Source of the DNA: Cohnella thermotolerans DSM 17683
GTDB taxonomy: Bacteria; Bacillota; Bacilli; Paenibacillales; Paenibacillaceae
Length of the DNA stretch: 64,000 nucleotides
Assembly (NCBI RefSeq): GCF_000429825.1
Contig: NZ_AUCP01000001.1
Coordinates: forward strand, 496,001-560,000
Reading direction: 5' to 3'
Within the stretch, counting starts at the first letter, position 1. Each line of letters begins with the position of its first letter. Below are positions 32,238 to 42,427 of the stretch, one piece after another. The translations under genes were made by a program, and so were the position numbers. The notes beneath the pieces are model-generated. The model ran no database searches and was not told where the DNA came from. It saw only the letters and a list, made by a program, of their open reading frames with translations.

Positions 32238-34880
32238 TTAGGCCCGGAGCTGAGCGAGCACGAGCGAGCGAGCCGCCGCCAGCGCCTCGGGGAGCTTGGA
32301 CGGGTCCTTGCCGCCGGCCTGCGCCAGCTCCGGCTTGCCGCCGCCGCCGCCGCCGCAAATGGCGGCCAGTTCCTTGATCAGCTTGCCGGCGTGCAGCCCT
32401 TTGGCGGTCAAATCCGGCGTCACCGCGACAACGAGCTGCACCTTGTCGCCGTCCACGGCGCCCAGCGCCAGCACGGCGGAGCCGAGCTTCGCCTTCAGCT
32501 CGTCGGCGACGCCGCGCAGCGCGTCCATGCCGCTGGCGTTCACTTGCGCCGCCAGCAGTGTCACGCCGCCCGCATCGACGGCCCGGCCGGCGAGATCGGC
32601 CGCTTCCAGGCGGCTCAGCTTGCCCTGCAGCGACTCGTTGTCGCGCTGCAGCTGGCGCAGCTCGCCTTGCAGCGCCTCGACGCGCTTCGGCACGTCGGCG
32701 ACGCCCGTCTTCAGCAGCGCGGCCGCTCCGCGCAGCAGCTGGAGCTGGTCGTCCAGGTACGCGTAAGCGTGACGACCGGTAACGGCTTCGATCCGGCGGA
32801 CGCCGGAGCCGATGCCGCTCTCGCTGACGAGCTTGAACAGGCCGATCTGCGACGTGTTGCGCACGTGGCAGCCGCCGCACAGCTCGAGGCTGTAGTCGCC
32901 GACGCGCACGACGCGGACGATGTCGCCGTATTTCTCCCCGAACAGCGCCATCGCGCCCATCGCCTTCGCCTCGGCGATCGGCATGTAGCTGATGTCCAGC
33001 TCGGTGCCGAGCCAAATTTGCTCGTTGACGCGGCGCTCCACGTCCGCGAGCTCTTCGGGGCTGATCGCGCCGAAGTGGGAGAAGTCGAAGCGCAGCCGCT
33101 CCGGCTCGACGAGCGATCCCGCCTGGTTGACGTGCTCGCCGAGCACTTCCTTGAGCGCTTTGTGCAGCAGGTGCGTCGCCGTATGATTGCGCACGATGTC
33201 GCTGCGGTCGGCCGCGTTGACGCTGGCGGTGACGGTGTCGCCGACCTTGAGCGCGCCGGACGTAATCGTGACGTGGTGCACGTGTTGGCCGAACGGCGCC
33301 TTGCTCATGCCGTTCACCGAGGCGGCAACGCCTCCGGCGCCGGCCAGCGTGCCGGTATCGCTCACTTGTCCGCCGCTCTCCGCGTAGAACGGCGTCCGGT
33401 CGAGGACGACCGCCACGTTCTCGTCCACGCCGGCGGCGTCGACCAGCCGATCGCCCGACACGATGGCGACGACGCGCGCTTCCGCCGTCAGGCTGTCGTA
33501 GCCGACGAATTCGCTCTTCGCCTTCAGCTCCGAGAGCGGACCGCCTTGCACCTTCATGCTGTCCGTCTCCTGGCGCGCGGCGCGGGCGCGCTCGCGCTGT
33601 TCCTCCATCGCCGCGTCGAAGCCCGCGCGGTCGACGGTCATCCCTTGCTCGGCCGCGTAGTCTTCCGTCAGGTCGAACGGGAACCCGTACGTATCGTACA
33701 GCTTGAACGCGTCCGGACCCGAAATTTCGCTGACGCCCTCGCTGCGCGCCTTGGCGCACAGCTCGGCGAGAATGGCCAGACCGTCGCTCAGCGTCTCGTG
33801 GAACCGTTCTTCCTCGGTGCGAATGACCTTCTCGATAAATTCGCGCTTCTCCACGATTTCGGGGTAGTAACTTCCCATAATTTCGCCGACGGTGGCCGTC
33901 AGCTCCCACAGGAACGGCCGGTCGATGCCGATCACCTTGCCGTAGCGGACGGCGCGGCGCAGCAGGCGGCGGATAATGTATCCGCGGCCTTCGTTGGACG
34001 GAAGGACGCCGTCGCCGACGGCGAACGTCACCGTGCGGATATGGTCGGCGATGACCTTGAGCGCGACGTCGTGGTCGGCGTTCGCCTTGTACGCGACGCC
34101 CGCGATTTGCGCGGCGCGCGCGATAATCGGCTGGAACAGGTCGGTGTCGAAGTTGGAATCGACGTCCTGGACGATCGAAGCGAAGCGCTCGAGACCGGCG
34201 CCCGTATCGATGTTCTTGTTCGGAAGCGGCGTGTAGCTGCCGTCCTTGTTATGGTTGAACTGCGAGAAGACGAGGTTCCACACCTCGAGGAAGCGCTCGT
34301 TCTCGCCGCCCGGGTAGCATTCCGGATCGGACAGGTCGCCGTATTTTTCTCCGCGGTCGTAGAAAATCTCGGTGCAAGGTCCGCAAGGCCCTTCGCCGAT
34401 GTCCCAGAAGTTGTCGGTCAGCTTGACGATGCGTTCGGCGGGAATGCCGATCTTCTCGTTCCAGTAGCGGAACGCTTCCTCGTCTTCCGGGTGGATCGTC
34501 ACCGACAGCCGGTCCGGATCGAAGCCGATCCATTCCGGGCCCGTCAGAAACTCCCACGCCCAGGTGATCGCTTCCTCCTTGAAGTAATCGCCGATGGAGA
34601 AGTTGCCCAGCATCTCGAAAAACGTATGGTGGCGGCGCGTCTTGCCAACGTTCTCGATGTCGTTCGTGCGGATGCACTTCTGCGAATTGGCGATGCGCGG
34701 GTTCTCCGGCTTCACGCGGCCGTCAAAGTACGGCTTGAGCGGCGCCATGCCTGCGTTGATCCAGAGCAGCGACGGGTCGTTGTGCGGCACGAGCGAGGCG
34801 CTCGGCTCGACGTGATGCCCTTTGCTGGCGAAGAAGCGGAGCCATTTGTCGCGGATTTCCGCGGCTTTCATCGGTTGCAT
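32238..34880 (-). CDS. alaS: Alanine--tRNA ligase
   Basis: An 880-residue class II synthetase of full length: catalytic domain (1-240), tRNA-recognition domain, editing domain and the C-terminal C-Ala oligomerisation domain. Visible motifs are [17 protein letters not shown] (motif 1 region), the editing zinc sites [11 protein letters not shown] and [13 protein letters not shown], and the glycine-rich [15 protein letters not shown] at the C-terminus. It charges tRNA-Ala and clears mischarged Ser and Gly. ATG at 34880 follows AGGAGG by 9 bases. A T-box leader controls it. Confidence 0.97.
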   Translation of the reverse strand: MQPMKAAEIRDKWLRFFASKGHHVEPSASLVPHNDPSLLWINAGMAPLKPYFDGRVKPENPRIANSQKCIRTNDIENVGKTRRHHTFFEMLGNFSIGDYFKEEAITWAWEFLTGPEWIGFDPDRLSVTIHPEDEEAFRYWNEKIGIPAERIVKLTDNFWDIGEGPCGPCTEIFYDRGEKYGDLSDPECYPGGENERFLEVWNLVFSQFNHNKDGSYTPLPNKNIDTGAGLERFASIVQDVDSNFDTDLFQPIIARAAQIAGVAYKANADHDVALKVIADHIRTVTFAVGDGVLPSNEGRGYIIRRLLRRAVRYGKVIGIDRPFLWELTATVGEIMGSYYPEIVEKREFIEKVIRTEEERFHETLSDGLAILAELCAKARSEGVSEISGPDAFKLYDTYGFPFDLTEDYAAEQGMTVDRAGFDAAMEEQRERARAARQETDSMKVQGGPLSELKAKSEFVGYDSLTAEARVVAIVSGDRLVDAAGVDENVAVVLDRTPFYAESGGQVSDTGTLAGAGGVAASVNGMSKAPFGQHVHHVTITSGALKVGDTVTASVNAADRSDIVRNHTATHLLHKALKEVLGEHVNQAGSLVEPERLRFDFSHFGAISPEELADVERRVNEQIWLGTELDISYMPIAEAKAMGAMALFGEKYGDIVRVVRVGDYSLELCGGCHVRNTSQIGLFKLVSESGIGSGVRRIEAVTGRHAYAYLDDQLQLLRGAAALLKTGVADVPKRVEALQGELRQLQRDNESLQGKLSRLEAADLAGRAVDAGGVTLLAAQVNASGMDALRGVADELKAKLGSAVLALGAVDGDKVQLVVAVTPDLTAKGLHAGKLIKELAAICGGGGGGKPELAQAGGKDPSKLPEALAAARSLVLAQLRA

Positions 34881-34904
34881 GGGGGATTTCCTCCTCAAAT
34901 GAAA

Positions 34905-35190
34905 TAAAAACGCCCCTGAAAAGTCAGGGACGAAAGATTCGCGGTACCACCCTGGTTATTGCGCCGGATGGGGGCGCAATCGCCTTAGACGGGCGTTAAC
35001 GGGCCCTTCCGTCGGTTTTGAGCCGAGCTCCAAGACCGGCTTCTCCCGTCCTTCGCTGGCGAGGATTCTCTCAGCCACGTTTTCTCCCGGTCTGGAGACG
35101 GCCTCCTGAATGGACGAAGGGAAAATAACGAGGAATCCTCTCTCTGGCAAGCGGACTACGGGGTACTCTTGTCTCGTCGACGCTTTGCGT
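34905..35190 (-). promoter_or_regulatory. T-box leader controlling alaS (uncharged tRNA-Ala sensor)
   Basis: On the minus strand the conserved T-box AGGGTGGTACCGCG is at 34941-34954, and the terminator stem CCCTGA...TCAGGGGC with a T run lies at 34904-34931, just before the alaS ribosome site. Upstream is a structured leader of about 230 bases, with AGAGAGG-type stem I features near 35145. Uncharged tRNA-Ala should pair with the T-box and open the antiterminator. I did not assign the specifier triplet with certainty; GCN is expected from the gene. Confidence 0.9.
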
Positions 35191-35235
35191 AAAATGAACA
35201 ATCATAATGATTATAGACAACCCGTTTCCGCGCTG

Positions 35236-36315
35236 TCAAACGGTTTTTCGCCGAATATAATAAGCGAACAGATGCTGGGCGATCACCTTCAGCGCCGCGT
35301 AGAACGGGACCGCGAGCAGCAGGCCGACGACGCCCGCCAGCTCTCCCCCGACAAGCAGGACGAAGATGATCGTCAGCGGATGAATGTTCATCGACTTGCC
35401 GACGACCTGCGGGCTGATGACGTTGCTCTCCAGGAACTGGCACAGCGTATTGACGACGATGACGAGCAGCACCATTTTCCACGAGATGGTCAAGGCCATG
35501 ATCAAGGCGGGAAGCGCGCCGAAGAACGGTCCCAAATAAGGGATGATGTCGAACAGGGCGACGAATCCGGCCATCAGCATCGGATACGGCATGCCGATGA
35601 TCAGGTAACCGACGTAAGCCGACACCCCGACGCACACCGACACGAGCAGCTGGCCCCGGATGTAGCTGCCGAGCGCGCCGTCGATTTCTTTGAGCAGCCG
35701 GATGGTTCCCTGCCGCTTGGCGCGGGGGACGTACTTGAACACCGCCCGTTCAATCACTTCCATGTCCTTTAAAATATAGAACGCGAGAAAAGGAACGACC
35801 ATCGCCAGGAAAAACACGTTGACGAGCGCCCCGATATTGTTCATAAATCCCGCGATCCGTTCGGAAATTACCTTCTCCAGCCCGGTGATCGACCGGTTGA
35901 TGCCATTGCGGACGCTCTCCGGCAGCGAGTCGTTGTTGTTAAAATGGTCCATCATGTTTTGCGCCTTGATCGTCAGCTCGGGCATATGCTCGTTCAGCTC
36001 CTGCACCTGGCTGACGAACATCGGCGTGATGTTCACGAACAGAACGACGCAGCTGCAAATGAACACCGCGTAGATGAGCAGCACGGCGGCCGTTCGCGGC
36101 ACCTTCCGGTCGTGCAGCAGCCCGACGACGGGGTTGAGCACGTAGGCGATGATCATCGCGACAAAAAAAGGAGCCGACACCGCTTTGACGAACCGGTAGA
36201 TGGACAGCAGCATCGGTTGGACCAGAATAAGCAAATATAACGCCACGAGGCCGAGGATGACGAACACCAGCACGGCAAAGAGTCGACTTTGGAGAAAACG
36301 GATCAGACGCCCCAC
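35236..36315 (-). CDS. AI-2E family membrane protein (YrrI-like)
   Basis: A membrane protein of about 360 residues in the AI-2E/PerM family, with two N-terminal helices, a long periplasmic helix and a C-terminal helical bundle. Family motifs are SYIRGQLLVSVCVG, DIIPYLGPFFGALP, VNTLCQFLESNVISPQVVG and LTIIFVLLVGG. It lies upstream of alaS as yrrI does in Bacillus; the function is not established. The start is uncertain: a GTG at 36315 gives the usual N-terminus, while a TTG at 36396 would add 27 polar residues. It is a distant paralogue of the protein at 18886. Confidence 0.82.
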   Translation of the reverse strand: MGRLIRFLQSRLFAVLVFVILGLVALYLLILVQPMLLSIYRFVKAVSAPFFVAMIIAYVLNPVVGLLHDRKVPRTAAVLLIYAVFICSCVVLFVNITPMFVSQVQELNEHMPELTIKAQNMMDHFNNNDSLPESVRNGINRSITGLEKVISERIAGFMNNIGALVNVFFLAMVVPFLAFYILKDMEVIERAVFKYVPRAKRQGTIRLLKEIDGALGSYIRGQLLVSVCVGVSAYVGYLIIGMPYPMLMAGFVALFDIIPYLGPFFGALPALIMALTISWKMVLLVIVVNTLCQFLESNVISPQVVGKSMNIHPLTIIFVLLVGGELAGVVGLLLAVPFYAALKVIAQHLFAYYIRRKTV

Positions 36316-36402
36316 CCCCGCTTCGTTCGGCCTCCGAATGCGGCCATCTGCTTCCAGTATATGTACTTGTCCCTTGCCGTAAACCTCCGGCAACACGAAT
36401 TA

Positions 36403-36440
36403 GCCCCGGCCTTTCGCGCATGGCGAAACAGACCGGGGCT
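36403..36440 (-). terminator. Hairpin between the zinc-ribbon gene and the AI-2E gene
   Basis: AGCCCCGG and CCGGGGCT arms enclose a CGCGCATGGCG-type inner stem. There is no T run on either strand, so it is a hairpin whose role as a terminator is uncertain. Confidence 0.4.
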
Positions 36441-36479
36441 CCGGAACTCGTCTTACGTATACGTGTTAACGCGTAAAAA

Positions 36480-36686
36480 TTACATTCCGTTGGCGTGAAC
36501 TTGCGGCGGAATTTGCTCGCCGAAGAACAAGTCGTCCAGAGAGCTGAGCGTTCCGTCTTCTTCGACCTGATAGACGGACATTTTGTCCCCGTTCACCGTC
36601 AGTTCGATAAAGCAGCTCCAGCAATAAAACTGATGGGAACCGATCTTCCCGATATCCTTCGAGTTGCAGTTGGGGCATCTCATCAT
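36480..36686 (-). CDS. Small zinc-ribbon protein (68 aa)
   Basis: A 68-residue protein with a CPNCNSKDIGKIGSHQFYC-WSC ribbon, that is two CxxC pairs spaced as in small zinc-binding domains, followed by a short strand-rich region and an acidic SSLDDLFFGE segment. The first of two adjacent ATG codons has AGGTG 7 bases upstream. It sits between the PRC-barrel gene and yrrI. The function is unknown; a structural or nucleic-acid-binding role is only a guess from the fold. Confidence 0.75.
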   Translation of the reverse strand: MMRCPNCNSKDIGKIGSHQFYCWSCFIELTVNGDKMSVYQVEEDGTLSSLDDLFFGEQIPPQVHANGM

Positions 36687-36692
36687 CGCTTA

Positions 36693-37226
36693 TCACCTAT
36701 CACTTTCCGCGTAAGGTTCTCTCTCCAGCACCCGTTCGCATGAAGCGGGAACCAAGATGGCATCTTCGCCCAACGTGACGCCCTCAGGCCCTTGCGGCAA
36801 TAAAAGCCGACGTCTGCCCTCGAACACATCCGCGAGAAAACCGTCCGTCAATTCGTATCCTACTATTTGTGTACCCTGTGACTTGCCGAAATAAACGTCG
36901 GAGACGCGGCCGAGTTCTTGTCCATCGACCGTGTAAACCGGAAGCTCCTTCAACCGGATCAGACCGGTATGGAAGGAGCGGAGCAAATGCTTGCGCTCGA
37001 TCGTGGACACCGCGCTGCGGTCCCGGATGAACAAGGCATCGTCGCCGATGACCGTAACATCCGACCATTTCACGATTCGCACCGCCTGGCGGAACCAGAC
37101 CTTCGTGTCGAGCACGACGCAAGCCACTTGCCAAAATTCATCGAATCCGAAATCCTGAATGCGGCCGACAAGCTTGCCATCCTTTAAATAGACGGGCAAA
37201 CCGATCATTTGTTGCACATTTCGCAC
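36693..37226 (-). CDS. PRC-barrel domain protein (YrrD-like)
   Basis: A 177-residue protein with two PRC-barrel modules, seen as LPVYLKDGKLVGRIQDFGFD near the N-terminus and LPVYTVDGQELGRVSDVYFG near residue 95. PRC barrels bind RNA or protein partners, for instance in rRNA maturation and photosynthetic reaction centres. In Bacillus the homologue yrrD lies in the same iscS-trmU neighbourhood. The GC-rich block is conserved, but the exact role is unknown. It ends 6 bases before the zinc-ribbon gene. Confidence 0.83.
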   Translation of the reverse strand: MRNVQQMIGLPVYLKDGKLVGRIQDFGFDEFWQVACVVLDTKVWFRQAVRIVKWSDVTVIGDDALFIRDRSAVSTIERKHLLRSFHTGLIRLKELPVYTVDGQELGRVSDVYFGKSQGTQIVGYELTDGFLADVFEGRRRLLLPQGPEGVTLGEDAILVPASCERVLEREPYAESDR

Positions 37227-37256
37227 GACTATGGCACCTCGAGCGCGAGGCGCTTG

Positions 37257-38420
37257 TTATCTATTACGCAAACGCGTCGCAATGGTTGCAATGATTTTTG
37301 CGGTTTTTTCCGCTTCAGCTTCATTATTCCCCAAACCGAAGCTAAATCGTATCGCGGAGCCGCAAATTTGATTCGAAAGTCCCATGGCCGTCAGGACGTG
37401 GGACGGCTGCAGCGATCCGGCCGTGCAGGCCGAACCGGCGGACGCCGCCACGCCGGACAAATCGAGATTCATGAGCATCGTCTCGTTCGAAATGCCGGGA
37501 AAGCTGACGTTCAAAATGTGCGGAATGCGCGCATCCTCGTCCGCCGCGCCGTTCACGCGGAAGCCGTCCGGGCCGAGCCGCTCGGCCAGCCCTTCCAGCA
37601 GCGCCGCTCGCACGGCGGCCGCATGGGCGCGCCGCTCTTCTCGCTGTGCAGCGGCGAGCTCGGCCGCCTTGGCGAACGCCGCGATGCCCGCGACGTTCTC
37701 CGTCCCGGCGCGGCGGTTGCGCTCTTGCGAGCCTCCGCGAGCGGTCGGCTCGAATGGCGTGCCTTTGCGGATGTACAGCGCGCCGACGCCTTGCGGCCCG
37801 TTGATCTTGTGGGCGGACAAGCTGAGCAGATCGACCGGCAGCGCGCCGAGATCGATCGCCTCGTAGCCGAATGCCTGAACGGCGTCGACGTGCATGACCG
37901 CGCCGCGCTCCCTGGCGAGGCGTCCGATCTCCGCCACCGGCTGAAGCGTGCCCACTTCGTTGTTGGCCCACATGACGCTGACGACTGCCGTCGTCTCGCC
38001 GATGGCGGCTTCCGCGCTCGCCGTCGACACGCGCCCGGTCTCGTCGACGGGCAGCACGACGAGTTCGAAGCCTTCGGCTTCCAGCTTGCGGCAAGCGTTC
38101 AGCACGGCGTGATGCTCGACCGCCGTCGTAACGATGCCGACGCGCCGGGGATCGCGCCTGCGCTGTGCCCAGGCCGCTCCGTACAACGCGGCGTTGTCGC
38201 TCTCCGTGCCGCCGCCGGTAAACACCAGCTCCGCCGGATCGCAGCGAAGAATGCCGGCCAGCCGGTCCCTCGCCGCGGTCAGGCGGCTGCGCGCCGCGCG
38301 GCCTTGCGCGTGGAGGCTGGACGGGTTGCCCGGCCCTTGAGCCGCCGCTTCGGCGTACGCCGCAATCGCTTCCGGATGCATCGGCGTCGTCGCCGCATGG
38401 TCGAAATAGATCCGTTCCAT
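37257..38420 (-). CDS. iscS: Cysteine desulfurase (IscS/NifS type)
   Basis: A 387-residue PLP enzyme that takes sulfur from cysteine as an enzyme-bound persulfide. It starts MERIYFDHAATTPM; the PLP lysine is in SAHKINGPQGVG and the persulfide cysteine in GSACTAGSLQPSHVL. It should feed MnmA, encoded just beyond cymR, with sulfur for 2-thiouridine in tRNA, as YrvO does in Bacillus. It lies 15 bases downstream of cymR, likely in the same operon. Confidence 0.95.
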   Translation of the reverse strand: MERIYFDHAATTPMHPEAIAAYAEAAAQGPGNPSSLHAQGRAARSRLTAARDRLAGILRCDPAELVFTGGGTESDNAALYGAAWAQRRRDPRRVGIVTTAVEHHAVLNACRKLEAEGFELVVLPVDETGRVSTASAEAAIGETTAVVSVMWANNEVGTLQPVAEIGRLARERGAVMHVDAVQAFGYEAIDLGALPVDLLSLSAHKINGPQGVGALYIRKGTPFEPTARGGSQERNRRAGTENVAGIAAFAKAAELAAAQREERRAHAAAVRAALLEGLAERLGPDGFRVNGAADEDARIPHILNVSFPGISNETMLMNLDLSGVAASAGSACTAGSLQPSHVLTAMGLSNQICGSAIRFSFGLGNNEAEAEKTAKIIATIATRLRNR

Positions 38421-38435
38421 GATGCTCGCCCCCCG

Positions 38436-38855
38436 CTAGATGTAAAACATGTAGCTGTCGGGCGCCCCTTCTTCCTTGAAATTGATCAGATCGGACAAAG
38501 ATGTGGAATCGAGCACGTTCGCGATGCTGTCCCGGATGCGCAGCCACAGGTCGCGCTTCGCCGGATCGTCTTCCTCGGTGAAGTCCACCGGGCTGATCGG
38601 CCCTTCCAGAATGCGAATGACGTCGCCCGCCGTAATCGCCTCCGGTTCCTTGGACAGAATATAACCGCCGTAGGCTCCCCGGATGCTCTTCACCATCCCG
38701 GCGTTGCGCAGCGGCGCGATGAGTTGCTCGAGGTAATGCTCGGAAAGTCCGTTTTTCTCCGCGATGCTCTTCAAGGAAATCGGGCCTTCGCCAAATCGGG
38801 CCGCCAGCTCCATCATAATTGTCAAACCGTAACGGCCTTTTGTGGAAATTTTCAA
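38436..38855 (-). CDS. cymR: Rrf2 family cysteine metabolism repressor CymR
   Basis: A 139-residue Rrf2-type winged-helix regulator, almost the same length as Bacillus CymR (138). The protein starts LKISTKGRYGLTIMMELA, and shares LSEHYLEQL, IRGAYGGYIL, GPISPVDF, KRDLWLRIRD and the C-terminal YMFYI with it. Lacking Fe-S cysteines, it fits CymR, which works with cysteine synthase CysK to repress sulfur uptake genes, rather than IscR. The TTG start at 38855 has GAGGTG 6 bases upstream. It is divergent from mnmA. Confidence 0.93.
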   Translation of the reverse strand: MKISTKGRYGLTIMMELAARFGEGPISLKSIAEKNGLSEHYLEQLIAPLRNAGMVKSIRGAYGGYILSKEPEAITAGDVIRILEGPISPVDFTEEDDPAKRDLWLRIRDSIANVLDSTSLSDLINFKEEGAPDSYMFYI

Positions 38856-39056
38856 AAACCGCACCTCTTTTCAACGGAAAAAACTTTTCTGTATTTACGC
38901 TTCTGCGGAATCATCGGGTAAATAGAGGAGTATCCCCATATCAGATATATGTTATCACAACAATTCTCTTTGTGGACAAAAAAAACGTAACATATTCATG
39001 TCATTTCGTTTACAAAGTTCCGATGTTCGCGATTGCGTGAGAAAAAGGCCCATTTA

Positions 39057-39065
39057 TGCTACAAT
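39057..39065 (+). promoter_or_regulatory. Extended -10 promoter element for mnmA
   Basis: TGCTACAAT is an extended -10 (TGn plus TACAAT) about 53 bases ahead of the mnmA start. No good -35 is seen at 17 bases. Confidence 0.45.
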
Positions 39066-39112
39066 GGGGGGTACCCGCGAGTCAAGAGCCGAAAGCGGGT
39101 TCAAGGAGATGA

Positions 39113-40246
<1,134 letters not shown>

Positions 40247-40259
40247 GCGCGCCGGCCGT

Positions 40260-40291
40260 ACAAACGCCTCGCCTTCGGGCGGGGCGTTTGC
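40260..40291 (+). terminator. Rho-independent terminator after mnmA
   Basis: CAAACGCC pairs with GGCGTTTG with an inner CGCC-TTCG-GGCG hairpin; T run is short (GCGTTTG). Confidence 0.75.
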
Positions 40292-40306
40292 GTTTGCGCA
40301 ATCCCA

Positions 40307-40501
40307 GCCCACTATCCCTTTCCTTCAGGGTTGGGCTGCCCCCCGTAGGCTCCCCCTCACTCGGCTTGAAGCTGTTTCCGCGGAATCCTCCCATTATCCC
40401 TTTCATTCAGAAAGAGGGCTATTCCCGTCCGGTTCCTGGGTCCGTTTCCGACGAGGAACCTTCATCGGAACCGTTCCTTCTGACGGAAAGGGATAATGGG
40501 A
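40307..40501. repeat. Second cluster, three copies of the 22-bp intergenic repeat
   Basis: Copies lie at 40307-40328 and 40389-40410 (minus orientation) and 40480-40501 (plus orientation), each matching CTGA, three variable bases, then AAAGGGATARTGGGA with one mismatch or none. As in the 23826 cluster, the two orientations face each other. The region between the mnmA terminator and the cold-shock gene (40292-40566) holds no gene. Confidence 0.85.
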
Positions 40502-40566
40502 CGGGGTCGGGAAAAGGGGATGTCCGTGCCGATCGATCCATTATTTTCCAAATTCCGGATACAGGA

Positions 40567-40592
40567 AAAAACCCCCGGCCGAAACCGGAGGC
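40567..40592 (-). terminator. Rho-independent terminator after the cold-shock gene
   Basis: On the minus strand CCTCCGG-TTTC-GGCCGGGGG is followed by TTTTTTCC. Confidence 0.8.
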
Positions 40593-40646
40593 TTTGTTCG
40601 TTAGCGCTCGTTCGTGATATGCGATAAGCCTTCGCCTAGGCGAGAC

Positions 40647-40844
40647 TTACAGTTTCACCACGTTGGATGCTTGCGGTCCACGGTTGCCTTGCGTAATTTC
40701 GAATTCAACCGCTTGACCTTCTTCCAAGGTCTTGAAGCCTTCGCCTTGGATCGCAGAGAAGTGAACGAATACGTCGTTGCCGTTCTCTACGGAGATGAAG
40801 CCGTAGCCTTTCTCTGCGTTAAACCACTTAACTGTTCCTCTCAA
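40647..40844 (-). CDS. Cold-shock protein, CspA family
   Basis: A 65-residue single OB-fold protein that binds single-stranded RNA and DNA. RNP1 is KGYGFISV and RNP2 is VFVHFSAI. It starts [13 protein letters not shown]. The gene is monocistronic with its own promoter at 40890 and a leader of about 40 bases carrying TAGGAGG ahead of the start. It should act as an RNA chaperone, but whether it is cold-induced cannot be read from the sequence. Confidence 0.95.
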   Translation of the reverse strand: MRGTVKWFNAEKGYGFISVENGNDVFVHFSAIQGEGFKTLEEGQAVEFEITQGNRGPQASNVVKL

Positions 40845-40889
40845 ATGAAAAACCTCCTAAAATCTCGCCGTCAATCGGCGAATAAGACA

Positions 40890-40918
40890 ATTATAACCGA
40901 TTCATTGTCAAGACGCAA
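40890..40918 (-). promoter_or_regulatory. Promoter of the cold-shock gene
   Basis: On the minus strand a perfect -10 TATAAT (40890-40895) lies 17 bases from TTGCGT (40913-40918). A TTGACA inside the spacer is too close to be the -35. Confidence 0.65.
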
Positions 40919-40949
40919 TATGTGAACTTTTTGTTCCGAGTTGTCCGTT

Positions 40950-41669
40950 TCAGCGCTTCCGAAGCAGCAAAACCTCGCTAGCAACGGGGATAAAAGGCAA
41001 TTTGCCCGGAACAAGGAAAGGCTCCGCCCGATCCCGAACATATTCCATAATATTCTGAATAATTGGGGATATGTCCCACTTTAGCGTCACCAGCGGATAA
41101 ATTCGGATTTCTCCCCCGCTCGCGGTCACCCTCAACATTTCGTCCAGCGCCTCTTGATGGAACCGTTCGTCGAAACGGTCGCCGTACAGAAACAGGAAAT
41201 GGCTGCATAGCACCGTCCGGAACGCCCCGTCCGCAAACGGAAGCTCGGGGAGCGCAGCGGCCACATACCGGCTGCCCCCTATGTCCTTGCGAAAATCGGC
41301 GGCAAATCGCGCCAGCGCCTTCTCCCGCATCGTTCTGTGCCGCTCCGGCGTGCCGTAATAGCTCCAATCGTAAACGTCCCGCAACGCCTCCACTTTTAAT
41401 GAAGAAACGGATAGCTCTTCGGCGGCTGCGGCGATGACCGCCTCCCGGTCTCCTTCGTAGAACGGGTCCGCGGCTGTCGCGTCCAGTCCCATGCCGTGCA
41501 GCTCCGCCGTGAACGACGACGCTCCCCCGGCGACGTCAAGCACCGGTCCACCGCGCAAGTCCGCCTCATTCAAGCCGAACATGTCCATATACTCCCGGTA
41601 AGACCGGCAAGTGGACGCCACGCCGATTTGCGGGTAGGCGGGCAAATTTTGACTTTCGAATGCGTTCAT
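40950..41669 (-). CDS. Class I SAM-dependent methyltransferase-like protein
   Basis: A 239-residue protein. Motif I is VLDVAGGASSFTAELHGMG, the SAM-binding loop; a later acidic motif falls near ATAADPFYEG, and a strand FRTVLCSHFLFLYGD fits the catalytic edge. The C-terminus lacks an obvious substrate-binding domain. I cannot assign a substrate. The ATG at 41669 is chosen over an upstream alternative because the sequence before it is a low-complexity purine-rich leader (AGAAGAG) acting as ribosome site. Confidence 0.75.
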   Translation of the reverse strand: MNAFESQNLPAYPQIGVASTCRSYREYMDMFGLNEADLRGGPVLDVAGGASSFTAELHGMGLDATAADPFYEGDREAVIAAAAEELSVSSLKVEALRDVYDWSYYGTPERHRTMREKALARFAADFRKDIGGSRYVAAALPELPFADGAFRTVLCSHFLFLYGDRFDERFHQEALDEMLRVTASGGEIRIYPLVTLKWDISPIIQNIMEYVRDRAEPFLVPGKLPFIPVASEVLLLRKR

Positions 41670-41794
41670 TCTTCTCTTCTCCTCTCGTCTCATCTCTTCT
41701 CGGCTCGTCTCGCAGGTAATCCGCTGCCGGATTCCAATTCCATCATGAACGCCGCCGGGTCTTCCTGTCAAGCGGCCGATTCCGGGCGGGCACG

Positions 41795-41823
41795 TTGATT
41801 TCTGCGTCCATCTCTTCTATGAT
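41795..41823 (+). promoter_or_regulatory. Promoter upstream of the 77-aa protein gene
   Basis: TTGATT (41795-41800) and TATGAT (41818-41823) are spaced by 17 bases, about 40 bases before the start codon. Confidence 0.5.
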
Positions 41824-41865
41824 TAAGAAAATATCGCCAACAGGCGGCTTATTGGAGACTTAAGG

Positions 41866-42099
41866 ATGTTCGCCAAACACGTCATTTACAAGCACGACAA
41901 TTACAACATGCTGACCGTCGAAGTGCAGGGCAAGACGCTCGTCGTCCGCGAAATCTCCGACCAATGGGGCGAGGAATGCCACAGGTTTCTCAGCCGGGCG
42001 GAGATGATGCACTGGGCGGAAAATCATTTCCAGGCTAAAGATTTTCCCGGCGGCGAAGACCAGCTGCGCGAGACGCTGAACAACCTTCGCTCGATTTGA
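41866..42099 (+). CDS. Small protein of unknown function (77 aa)
   Basis: A 77-residue soluble protein, MFAKHVIYKHDNYNMLTVEV to the C-terminal ETLNNLRSI, with an alternating strand start and an amphipathic helix in the second half (FLSRAEMMHWAENHF). It has its own promoter and is followed 36 bases later by a tiny membrane protein gene. I do not recognise a family with confidence. Confidence 0.7.
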   Translation: MFAKHVIYKHDNYNMLTVEVQGKTLVVREISDQWGEECHRFLSRAEMMHWAENHFQAKDFPGGEDQLRETLNNLRSI

Positions 42100-42135
42100 C
42101 GATTTACGTTTTTTGACTAGGAGGTTGCCGGCATC

Positions 42136-42315
42136 TTGGACCACAACGCCACGCTTATTTTCGCCGTCGCTTCGTTCGGGCTGGCGGCCGTCATCATCTG
42201 GCAGCGGCAGTCGATCCCCCCGCAATTGCGGCGAGGGCTTGCCATCACCGCGCTCGTACTGGTCGTTTTCGCCTTTTTCCTGATCGCGTACGCCCTCTTC
42301 ACCGCCGGCACCTGA
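42136..42315 (+). CDS. Very small membrane protein (59 aa)
   Basis: A frame of 59 codons starts with TTG at 42136, 11 bases after AGGAGG, and ends TGA at 42313. Two membrane helices are predicted by eye (about 7-21, LIFAVASFGLAAVII, and 35-56, ALVLVVFAFFLIAYALF) separated by a basic, proline-containing loop. It sits between the 77-aa gene and pepF on the same strand. The hydrophobic pattern and ribosome site support it as a real gene; function unknown. Confidence 0.6.
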   Translation: MDHNATLIFAVASFGLAAVIIWQRQSIPPQLRRGLAITALVLVVFAFFLIAYALFTAGT

Positions 42316-42427
42316 GCCCAGGGGAGAAGAAGGGCCGGAAGCCGAAGCTTCCCATCCGATCGTAAAAAGCAACAAGGCTGGACATACTAGGAACGGCAAC
42401 TCTACCCGCAAGTTCGGAGGTCCGTTC

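Noticed and set aside
32112-34907. 931-codon frame opposite alaS
   Set aside because: Antisense shadow of alaS caused by high GC at third positions.
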